NCBI GenBank assembly: GCA_035690425.1
Contig: DASSKO010000023.1
Span: forward strand, 1-19,946
Direction: 5' to 3'
Length of the DNA: 19,946 bases
Source: DASSKO01 sp035690425
GTDB lineage: Bacteria; Actinomycetota; Actinomycetes; Propionibacteriales; Nocardioidaceae
The position numbers were made by a program, and so were the translations under genes. This document shows, one piece after another, positions 1 to 5,453 of the stretch (positions are counted from its first letter, which is position 1; every line of letters begins with the position of its first letter). A model generated the notes under the pieces. It was not told the origin of the DNA and did not search any database. It saw only the letters and a list, made by a program, of their open reading frames with translations.

Positions 1-140
1 AACAACGGATAGACCACCAGCACGACCAGGACGAGGGCGGCACCGCCGAGCACGAGCTTCGCCGTCAGGCCACTGCCCCGTCGGCCACGCCGCGCCGCAC
101 TCGCGGTCTGCGGGCGCAGATCCTCCTCAAGCACCGTCAT
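1..140 (-). CDS. ABC transporter permease, N-terminal fragment (iron-type importer)
   Basis: This is the first 46 codons of a protein running off the left edge. It starts at an ATG complementary to 138-140. The N-terminus is hydrophilic (MTVLEEDLRPQ, then an arginine-rich stretch), followed from about residue 27 by a hydrophobic segment (KLVLGGAALVLVVLVVYPL) that looks like the first membrane helix of a binding-protein-dependent permease. It lies 23 bp downstream of the solute-binding lipoprotein gene on the same strand, so the two probably form one importer operon, and a permease of the FbpB type would fit. The permease call depends on this context and the single membrane helix; no EAA loop is present in the visible part. 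Confidence 0.6.
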   Translation of the reverse strand, partial: MTVLEEDLRPQTASAARRGRRGSGLTAKLVLGGAALVLVVLVVYPL

Positions 141-163
141 CGCTACGCCCTTTCACCCGGGTG

Positions 164-1225
164 TCAGTTCGCGCTCTGCACGATGGAGTTGAACCGGTCC
201 CGTACGTCGTTGGCGGTCTCGGCGAGCTTGTCGAAATCGACCTCGAGTCTGGTCATCTCATCGACCGACGGTTGACCGTCCGGCGACGGCAGGGTTTCCA
301 CCGCGGCGTAGTTCCCGTCATCGACCATCAGCTGCTGGACCTCCTTGGTGAGCAGGAAGTTTGCGAGCAGCTTGCCGGCGGCGGGGTTCGGGCCACCTTC
401 GACGACCGCGCTCGGCGCCGGGATCAGGTAGACGCCGTCCTCGGGGAAAACCCACTCCACCGGCTGCCCCTCCGCCTTCGCCTGCGCGACGTAGGTGCTG
501 TTGACGAAGGTGGCGACGCCGCGTTGACCGGTCACGACCGTTTGCATGGTGTCGTTGTTGCCCTTGACGACGAACGGATCGGTGCTCGCCAGCTTCTCGA
601 ACCAGTCCCAGCCCAGGTCGTTGGCGAGGCCAGCGGTGACGATCAGTGCGCCGGAGCTGAAGTTCGGGTTGACGTACGCGAGGTCACCGTCGAACCGGGC
701 GTCGACGAGGTCCTGGAACCCGCTCGGGGGATCATCGACCTGGCGGGTGTTGTAGGCGATCACGTAGGCGTTTATGCGGGTCGCAATCCAGCACCCGTCC
801 TCGTCCTTCGCGTACGCCGGCACCGCGTCGAAGTTCCGGGGGGTGAAGCATTTCAGTGCGTCGTCTTGCTTGAGGTTGATGAACGCCGCTGGGTCGGAGA
901 CGGTCAGCACGTCGTTTTGGACCCGGCCCGCCTGTTCCTCGAGCAGGAACTTCTGCAGGATGTCGGCACCGCCGGATCGCTGGACGACCGCCTCGATGCC
1001 GTACTTGTCGGAGAACATGTCGCCGATCTGCTCAGCGCGTTCACTCGGGATCGAGGTGTACCAGACGACCTGGCCCTCGTCCTTGGCCATCTCCACCAGA
1101 TTGTCCAGCGATGCCTGGTCTTTCACTGCGGTGATCGAGTCAGACGCCGAATCGCCGCTGGCCTGGCCTCCGCAGGCCGTGAGCAAGCACGCCGCGGCTG
1201 CCATGGCAGCCAGGTTTCTTCTCAT
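164..1225 (-). CDS. ABC transporter solute-binding lipoprotein, probable iron(III) type
   Basis: The 353-residue protein begins MRRNLAAMAAAACLLTACGGQ, a lipoprotein signal peptide with lipobox LTAC (lipidated Cys18). The mature part is a periplasmic-binding-protein type 2 fold: VVWYTSIPSERAEQIGDMF near the start, a middle section with GDLAYVNPNFSSGA, and a C-terminal GKLLANFLLTKEVQQLMV helix followed by GNYAAV, as in FbpA/FutA-like iron(III) binders. The reading frame stays open upstream to 1354, but I chose the ATG at 1223-1225 because it gives a clean signal peptide and has a GAGGTGGG ribosome site just upstream. It would capture substrate at the outer face of the membrane for the permease encoded next. 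Substrate is inferred from overall resemblance; another small anion or chelate is possible. Confidence 0.82.
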   Translation of the reverse strand: MRRNLAAMAAAACLLTACGGQASGDSASDSITAVKDQASLDNLVEMAKDEGQVVWYTSIPSERAEQIGDMFSDKYGIEAVVQRSGGADILQKFLLEEQAGRVQNDVLTVSDPAAFINLKQDDALKCFTPRNFDAVPAYAKDEDGCWIATRINAYVIAYNTRQVDDPPSGFQDLVDARFDGDLAYVNPNFSSGALIVTAGLANDLGWDWFEKLASTDPFVVKGNNDTMQTVVTGQRGVATFVNSTYVAQAKAEGQPVEWVFPEDGVYLIPAPSAVVEGGPNPAAGKLLANFLLTKEVQQLMVDDGNYAAVETLPSPDGQPSVDEMTRLEVDFDKLAETANDVRDRFNSIVQSAN

Positions 1226-1520
1226 CTGTTCCCACCTCGCTCGTCGGACCGTCCACGCACACGCCGTGCGATTGTTTTCGTTCCTCAGGCCAGTGGCCAT
1301 CGACCTCCCCCGACGCTGCTGGTGAACATATCTGATATGAAACCGCGCTGGCAATGGTTCTCGTCTGCTGCTTCCTGGCTGTTACGTGAACGCGACGAAG
1401 CACCTCGGGGTTCTATACGCACGGGATGCCGGCCGTCGGTCGAGGCGCGTCCAACACTCAGGGCTCGAAGAAGTCGCGGAGAGGGGACACTCAACCGTCC
1501 ACTTTCCGCAGGCCGGACGG
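1226..1520. other. Upstream region of the ABC importer operon; no gene seen
   Basis: I see no convincing coding region here. Open frames on both strands lack recognisable domains and are typical high-GC chance frames. The stretch includes a locally AT-rich patch with the perfect inverted repeat CATATCTGATATG at 1327-1339, about 100 bp upstream of the binding-protein start codon. Everything else is unremarkable until the tRNA-like tail at 1521. Confidence 0.5.
1327..1339. promoter_or_regulatory. 13-bp palindrome upstream of the importer operon, possible operator
   Basis: CATATCTGATATG is a perfect 6-1-6 inverted repeat in an AT-rich patch about 100 bp upstream of the solute-binding protein start. 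It does not match the DtxR/IdeR iron box or the Fur box as I know them. A regulator site or part of a promoter is possible, but this is only position and symmetry. Confidence 0.3.
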
Positions 1521-1552
1521 GAGCCGGCGAGGGATTCGAGCCCTCGACCGCT
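1521..1552 (-). repeat. Degenerate tRNA 3'-tail remnant (possible old att site)
   Basis: On the minus strand this reads as a T-arm plus acceptor 3' strand, with stem GAGGG, loop CTCGAAT, stem CCCTC and then GCCGGCTC. It aligns with the tails at 2385-2417 and 4463-4495 with one gap and a handful of mismatches, starting with an identical 13-base run to the 2385 copy. The similarity ends where the anticodon arm would begin. It looks like a third, older copy of the tRNA-Thr tail left by an integration event. The short length makes chance resemblance possible. Confidence 0.45.
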
Positions 1553-1715
1553 GGCACGCCGAGGTGCGGCGCGCCGAGCGCCGGGATGTTCGGCCGTTCC
1601 TGTGCTGGGCCGTCGACCACCGTCTCATGCCACGGCTGCAACTACCGCCGGTTGTCAACCAATGAGCTGCCCCTGATCAGCCACAAACAGCGCATCGCGC
1701 TGATCCCGGGGACAC
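1552..1715 (+). pseudogene. Decayed site-specific integrase-like fragment
   Basis: Frame 1 reads WHAEVRRAERRDVRPFLCWA and continues VDHRLMPRLQLPPV to a stop at about 1666. A second frame picks up at about 1655 with LSTNELPLISHKQRIALI. Read together, with a frameshift between, this resembles the segment linking the N-terminal SAM-like and catalytic domains of tyrosine-recombinase-like proteins of actinobacteria (an arginine-rich helix, FLxWA, then PISxxQRxALI). There is no start, no catalytic domain and no RHRY residues, so it is a remnant at best. It lies directly beside the tRNA tail at 1521-1552, which is where an integrase relic would be expected. The identification is from memory of the family pattern and is tentative. 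Confidence 0.35.
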
Positions 1716-1722
1716 AGAGCCG

Positions 1723-2103
1723 TCAGAGCGGGTTGAGGCGGGCCTTGAGCAGGCAGAACTCGTTGCCCTCGGGGTCGGCCAGCACGTGCCATTGCTCCTC
1801 GCCGGTCTGGCCGACGTCGGCCGGGCGCGCCCCGAGCTTCAGGAGACGTTCGAGCTCGGCGTCCTGAGCGCGGTCGGTGGCGTTGAGGTCGATGTGCAGC
1901 CGGGACTTCCCCCGCTCCGGCTCGTCCCTGCGGCTGAGGATGATCGTCGGCTGCGGGCCCCCGAACCCTTCGCGCGGCCCGATCTCGAGGGTGCCGTCGT
2001 CTTCGCGATCGAGCACTACGAAGTCCAGGACCTCGCACCAGAACCGAGCCAGCACCTCGGGGTCACGGCAACCGAGCACGAGCTCACTGATACGGCATGC
2101 CAT
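1723..2103 (-). CDS. VOC (glyoxalase/bleomycin-resistance-like) family protein
   Basis: The 126-residue protein has the beta-alpha-beta-beta-beta layout of the vicinal oxygen chelate superfamily, Glyoxalase_6-like: RISELVLGCRDPEVLARFWC at the N-terminus, LDFVVLDREDDGTLEI in the middle, RLHIDLNATD for the second half and WHVLADPEGNEFCLL at the end. Small VOC proteins of this kind are often lyase-, dioxygenase- or drug-binding-like, but none of those activities can be assigned here. I start at the ATG at 2101-2103, which has AGTAGG about 8 nt upstream; a TTG two codons earlier is too close to that site. It stands alone between two tRNA-tail copies, so it may be cargo of an integrated element. 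Confidence 0.8.
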   Translation of the reverse strand: MACRISELVLGCRDPEVLARFWCEVLDFVVLDREDDGTLEIGPREGFGGPQPTIILSRRDEPERGKSRLHIDLNATDRAQDAELERLLKLGARPADVGQTGEEQWHVLADPEGNEFCLLKARLNPL

Positions 2104-2382
2104 TGACAAAACCTACTCTCAGCGTGGAACTGCCGGGGCGGCCCCGCGCGGAGCTCTTGGGCTCCCCGCAGTGGGAACACGCTCGAGACCGTACCGGGCG
2201 AGGACCGTGGGCCCACGCAGTGGGGCAGACGACGTCGGATGCGCCCTAGCGACGACGTCGTCGTTCGTCAGGTTGACGGTACGTTCGCGCTGGTGCACCC
2301 GACATGGACTGGGCACCTCGAACCGCCATCGTGGCCAGAGACGACACGGCTTGGTGATGCGGCCGCCTCGCAGGCGATCGCG
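2104..2382. other. Non-coding stretch upstream of the VOC gene
   Basis: No supported gene. It holds the VOC ribosome site (minus, 2111-2120) and a perfect 14-bp palindrome CGACGACGTCGTCG at 2250-2263, which in such GC-rich repetitive sequence may mean nothing. Confidence 0.4.
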
Positions 2383-2427
2383 GAGAGCCGGCGAGGGGAC
2401 TCGAACCCCTAACCGCTCGATTACAAG
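2383..2427 (-). repeat. 45-nt duplicate of the tRNA-Thr 3' half (attachment-site scar)
   Basis: This segment matches 4461-4505 at 43 of 45 positions, in the same orientation. It covers the tRNA from the anticodon loop (CTTGTAA on the minus strand) through the variable region, T-arm and acceptor 3' strand plus a few flanking bases. Similarity ends abruptly in the anticodon loop, a usual crossover point for tyrosine integrases. The two differences, A for G at 2394 and T for C at 2410, pair with each other at the base of the T-stem, so the structure is conserved. The arrangement (intact tRNA at one end, 3' copy 2.08 kb away in direct repeat) is the expected product of element integration into the tRNA 3' end. 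Confidence 0.85.
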
Positions 2428-2440
2428 AAGAGCTAACGGG

Positions 2441-2554
2441 GTCCATCATGGTCTACAGCGGTCCACCACGGTCAACGGAAAACCGCGGCTGACCTGCGGA
2501 GACAGTCCACAGCGGTCACTCGCGGTTCACGGTGGTCCATCGCGGTTTCTCGAC
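2441..2554 (+). repeat. Decamer array with 10-bp period, possible integrase arm sites
   Basis: Successive 10-bp units begin at 2441 (GTCCATCATG), 2451 (GTCTACAGCG), 2461 (GTCCACCACG) and 2471 (GTCAACGGAA). After about 24 unrelated bases come units at 2505 (GTCCACAGCG), 2515 (GTCACTCGCG), 2525 (GTTCACGGTG), 2535 (GTCCATCGCG) and 2545 (GTTTCTCGAC). The consensus is about GTCCAYNRCG. A 10-bp period puts each unit on the same face of the helix. Its position, 14 bp from the tRNA-derived repeat, is where arm-type binding sites of a lambda-family integrase lie in an attP. The repeat is directly visible; the function is inferred. Confidence 0.6.
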
Positions 2555-2613
2555 CGCGTGTTAGGAAAAGTGTTAGCAAGCGGCGGTCGCGAGAGAAACG
2601 ACCCGACCAGCTT

Positions 2614-3054
2614 CTACAGCTCCGTCATCTCGCGCCGCACTCGGTAGACGCGCGGGCTCCTCAAGCTGGCATGCATGCAGATGTCGTGGAGATGACGATG
2701 AAGCAGTTCCACGAGCTGCGCCCTCGTGGCCTGACCGGGGAACAGGACCATGTGCACCCGTGCGGCCCGGTAGGCGGCGAGTTCGTCGGGACGTTCGAGG
2801 ATCTTGGTGTCTCGCCCGATGACCACCCAGCCGTGGCGCCCGACGTCGCGAAGCCATCGAGCGTCGCTCACGCCCTCCGCCGCCCCTCGGCTGCCGTACA
2901 GTCTCGGCGGCGTGTGCACCGTGTAGCCCAAGTCCTCCAGCGCCCGACGCAGCGTGCGACCGGCGATGTTCTCGTCGACGTAGAACTCAGGCGGCGCGGC
3001 CCAAGAGGACGCGTGCGGCGGTCCGGACGTCGGTTTGGGAGACTCCGAACTCAT
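2614..3054 (-). CDS. DUF5615-like PIN-fold protein, probable toxin component
   Basis: The 146-residue protein has a PIN-like core: FYVDENIAGRTLRRALEDLG (Asp27 and Asn29), SDARWLRDVG (Asp64), WVVIGRDTKI (Asp82) and a late AARVHMVLF strand. The DEN start and spaced acidic residues are those of the DUF5615/Mut7-C-like PIN group, whose members are putative ribonucleases usually encoded beside DUF433 proteins. The only in-frame ATG is at 3052-3054, which lies inside the upstream DUF433 gene, so the first 22 or so residues (before EFYVDEN) are encoded in the overlap. Translation is therefore probably coupled to the upstream gene. RNase activity and toxicity are inferences from family and pairing. 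Confidence 0.72.
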   Translation of the reverse strand: MSSESPKPTSGPPHASSWAAPPEFYVDENIAGRTLRRALEDLGYTVHTPPRLYGSRGAAEGVSDARWLRDVGRHGWVVIGRDTKILERPDELAAYRAARVHMVLFPGQATRAQLVELLHRHLHDICMHASLRSPRVYRVRREMTEL

Positions 3055-3652
3055 CAGCCACGACCTCCGGGTTCTCGCCGGCGGACAGCATCGCGGCCAC
3101 GTCGGACACCCTGACGCGTGACCCGGCGAAACGGGGCTGTCCGAACACGTGATCCACCTCGGACACGACCTTCGACGGCTCGCAGCGTCGGAAGGTCAGG
3201 CGGTCTGGGAAACCGTCCGCGTCCCAGCTCACGTACTGCATGTAGTCCTGGACGATCTCGCGCATGACGCCCTGGCCGGTGTGTCCCTCGATCAGCCCCG
3301 ACCCGTCGCGCGTGCGCGAAAAGTCCCACAGCACGTCGATGCCATCAGTGGCCAGCTCGGGTGCGGTGAGCACGTAGTCGCGGCCGAACTCCTTCTGCAG
3401 CACCTGCAGCGCCGGCCTGATCCGATGCGGACGTACCCCAGCGTCCCGCAGAGCGTTCAACACGTGCGCCTCGGCCAACGCGATGAAGGTGACTGCGGCC
3501 TGGCGCCTTCCCTGCACCTCGAGCACATGCAGCAGCGGCTCACCACGTTCGTAGCCGCGCGCCCACCGGTGGAAGGTCTGGCGTGGAACCTCGAGGAATC
3601 GCGAGGCGTCGATCAGGCTCAGGATGCCCGCCGTGAAGCGCGCGTCATCCAT
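2987..3652 (-). CDS. DUF433 domain protein with N-terminal HTH, probable antitoxin
   Basis: The 221-residue protein starts with a helix-turn-helix resembling the MerR or excisionase type (LSLIDASRFLEVPRQTFHRWARGY, residues about 11-34). It ends with a DUF433 domain (about 170-221), in which FGQPRFAGSRVRVSDVAAML and NPEVVADEFGVSQTDVRTAA match the usual G-x-P-x-x-x-G-x-R pattern. DUF433 proteins are thought to act as antitoxins to PIN-like partners, and the next gene is such a partner, overlapping by 68 nt. The ATG at 3650-3652 follows a strong GGAGGTGA site. DNA binding and autoregulation are likely from the HTH but not shown. The pair sits inside the segment bounded by the two tRNA-Thr repeats, so it is probably mobile cargo. 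Confidence 0.75.
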   Translation of the reverse strand: MDDARFTAGILSLIDASRFLEVPRQTFHRWARGYERGEPLLHVLEVQGRRQAAVTFIALAEAHVLNALRDAGVRPHRIRPALQVLQKEFGRDYVLTAPELATDGIDVLWDFSRTRDGSGLIEGHTGQGVMREIVQDYMQYVSWDADGFPDRLTFRRCEPSKVVSEVDHVFGQPRFAGSRVRVSDVAAMLSAGENPEVVADEFGVSQTDVRTAARVLLGRAA

Positions 3653-3870
3653 TCCAGGTCACCTCCAGACCCTGCTACGGGCTCGCTCAGGGACCAGCCA
3701 TCCGATCCCGCCTGACTCCATCATCGGGGTAGCCACCGACACTACGCACCTCGCCTCGGTGTGTCGGGGGAGATTCCGATCTGCCACACCTCTTGCACCC
3801 GCCCCGCCCGCTAGGAATTCGCCCCTGCGACGAAGGCCGTGACGCGACCGGCCGGTGCGATAGTGGCGGG

Positions 3871-4020
3871 GTGGCCGAGGAAGATCTCACCCGCCTGCAG
3901 TTGGACGTGTACGACACCCGGGACGGCCCGTGGAACCCGGAGCACGGCGCGCTCACCATCCCCGAGGGGTGGGCGTTCCTGCCGTCCGGAGACGCCTATC
4001 TGACCCGCGCGCCTAGGGCC
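3871..4020 (+). pseudogene. Truncated DUF2293-like gene, 5' part only
   Basis: From a GTG at 3871 the frame reads VAEEDLTRLQLDVYDTRDGP and continues to a segment EGWAFLPSGDAYLTR. This resembles the N-terminus of an uncharacterised actinobacterial family I associate with DUF2293 (an L-T-L-x-V-x-x-T-R-D-G-P-W-x-x-E-H-G pattern followed by E-G-W-x-F-L-P-x-G-D-A-x-x-T-R). The resemblance stops at about 4010-4020, and the remaining codons to the stop at 4191 look like out-of-frame sequence over another remnant. GATAGT at 3859-3864 lies 6 nt before the GTG, consistent with a leaderless transcript. I read it as a gene cut by a deletion or insertion. The family name is from memory. Confidence 0.45.
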
Positions 4021-4038
4021 GGGGGCCTCCGAACGCCG

Positions 4039-4448
4039 TCAGTCCTCCGCAGGTACGGGCGCACCGATCGTCAGGATCTCCCCGAGGACGACGTAAGTCT
4101 GGAGGAACACGAAACACGCCTCTTCGACGGTCACGTCCGCGTGGGTGCCAGCCGAGCAGCGCTCGTAGAGATCCGAGACGGTGCGGCGTAGCCGGTCCAT
4201 CCGGTCTTGGTGGCCCCGCGTGCGTGGGTGAAGGCCTGCAGACGGTTGAGCACGTTCTGCCGTCCGACCTTCAGCGTTACTCCGCACCCGAGCTCGTACT
4301 GCTCATCGCGGGCGGGGAACGTGTAGTCGGCGCACGAGTCGATGAGCCTGCGGCACGTCGTCAGCGCCTGGCTGACCAACTCCGGGTCGCCGTCCCTCAA
4401 CCGGTCCGACACTCGCTCGATCTTGTCCAGCGCCGAGCCGTTTCGGAC
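4039..4448 (-). pseudogene. Frameshifted gene remnant of unknown function beside the tRNA
   Basis: Two minus-strand frames join into one plausible protein tail. The first (about 4448-4220) reads ALDKIERVSDRLRDGDPELV, then CRRLIDSCADYTFPARDEQY and VLNRLQAFTHARG. The second (about 4217-4039) reads DRMDRLRRTVSDLYERCSAG, then THADVTVEEACFVFLQTYVV and a stop. A one-base loss near 4205-4225 explains the shift. The helical character, acidic/aromatic balance and continuity across the shift suggest a real decayed gene. It lacks a start because it runs into the tRNA 3' end at 4464. I do not recognise a function; there is a faint resemblance to C-terminal parts of uncharacterised proteins from phage-defence loci, which I would not rely on. 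Confidence 0.45.
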
Positions 4449-4463
4449 CTGGGGCTTTACGAG

Positions 4464-4536
4464 AGCCGGCGGGGGGACTCGAACCCCCAACCGCTCGATT
4501 ACAAGTCGAGTGCGCTGCCAATTGCGCCACGCCGGC
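4464..4536 (-). tRNA. tRNA-Thr(TGT)
   Basis: The 73-nt minus-strand sequence folds as a complete cloverleaf. The acceptor stem GCCGGCG pairs with CGCCGGC. The D-arm contains TTGGCAGC, and the anticodon stem CTCGA/TCGAG encloses the loop CTTGTAA, giving anticodon TGT, which reads ACA threonine codons. The T-arm is GGGGG TTCGAGT CCCCC. The discriminator base is T and CCA is not encoded. It is the probable integration site for the elements whose tail copies lie at 2383-2427 and perhaps 1521-1552; its 3' end faces that region. Confidence 0.95.
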
Positions 4537-4701
4537 CAGACACGACCGCCAAGCATAATGAACACCAGCGCCCGTCGTCTGGTGGGACGGTCTTCGGACC
4601 GGTCGCCGCCACCGGCGGCAGCGGTAGGAACGGCCAGCGTGGTGCGCCAGGACGACGATTCATTTGGGCGGAAGCGGGGACAATGGCACTAACAGGCGGT
4701 C

Positions 4702-5442
4702 ATGGACGAGGTGAGGGGATTGACTGACCACGAATCGGCACAGCGGGACCAGTTGCACGAAGCTGTGCTGGGCCCGCACACGACCATCGATCAACTTGCG
4801 ACCAGCTCGCGCTCAGCCGATGACGCGCGGGACGCCTTCGAAGTCATCGACGCCTTCATGTCGGTGGTCTCGCGGCACCTGGCCTCGGTCCAGTCGACGG
4901 TGCTGCCGACGGCGGAGCACAGACTGCCGGACGGCCATGACCGGGTATCGGCGTACCTGCGGGACGCGCGCTCCTTGGAGCAGGCGGTGCACATGCTCAA
5001 GGCTCACACCTACGGCGATGCACATGCCTATGGCGAAGATCCGGAGCAGCTCTGGCGTGAGATCGAGGCATGCATGGGCACTCATCTGGAGCTCGAGCGC
5101 GATCTGGTCACCGACCTGGCTCGCGAGCTCAGTACGTCCGACGCCGCCGCGTTGTCCGAGCAGGTGCATGCGGCGGCGAATAACGCACCCACCAGGCCGC
5201 ACCCGTTGACTCCACACGCCGGCATCCTCGGCCGGGCCGCGCGGAAGGCGTGGCGGGTGGCTGACAGTTTCTGGGACACCGCCGAGAACCGGGTCGTCCC
5301 CCACCGCCGCAAGGCGCTGCACCCGAAGGGGGAATCACGGCTCACCCGCTACTTCCAGGGCAGACCTGACTTTGAGGAGCCGGAGAACCCCGGCCTCCGG
5401 GAGTGGCACGGAGATCAGCAGCAGCGCAGAGACCCGGAGTGA
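4702..5442 (+). CDS. Hemerythrin-like (HHE) domain protein
   Basis: The 246-residue soluble, mainly helical protein has a four-helix layout: HEAVLGPHTTIDQLA, then VIDAFMSVVSRHLASVQSTV, a helix near HMLKAHTYGDAHAYGEDPEQ, and HLELERDLVTDLARELS. The tail contains RPHPLTPHAGILGRAARKAW and FWDTAENRVVPHRRK, a signature I associate with actinobacterial hemerythrin-domain proteins. These usually bind a di-iron centre or are implicated in oxygen or redox sensing; metal binding here is inferred because the HHE spacing is not canonical. Two starts are possible: ATG at 4702, or TTG at 4720, which follows GAGGTGAGG and gives MTDHESAQRDQ. It is a single-gene unit beside the tRNA. Confidence 0.65.
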   Translation: MDEVRGLTDHESAQRDQLHEAVLGPHTTIDQLATSSRSADDARDAFEVIDAFMSVVSRHLASVQSTVLPTAEHRLPDGHDRVSAYLRDARSLEQAVHMLKAHTYGDAHAYGEDPEQLWREIEACMGTHLELERDLVTDLARELSTSDAAALSEQVHAAANNAPTRPHPLTPHAGILGRAARKAWRVADSFWDTAENRVVPHRRKALHPKGESRLTRYFQGRPDFEEPENPGLREWHGDQQQRRDPE

Positions 5443-5453
5443 CCGGGAATCCG

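Noticed and set aside
161..1867. Long plus-strand open frame of 568 codons
   Set aside because: It lies antisense to the solute-binding protein and across non-coding sequence, shows no domain, and is a usual high-GC shadow.
2250..2263. 14-bp palindrome CGACGACGTCGTCG
   Set aside because: It is a simple GAC/GTC run that is expected by chance in such sequence and has no gene positioned to use it.
2441..2554. CRISPR array
   Set aside because: Units are 10 bp and contiguous, with no spacers of uniform length and no cas genes.
4131..4565. Intact 144-codon minus-strand gene crossing the tRNA
   Set aside because: Its first part is the tRNA gene read as protein and its last part is out of frame; only the middle looks like a gene remnant.
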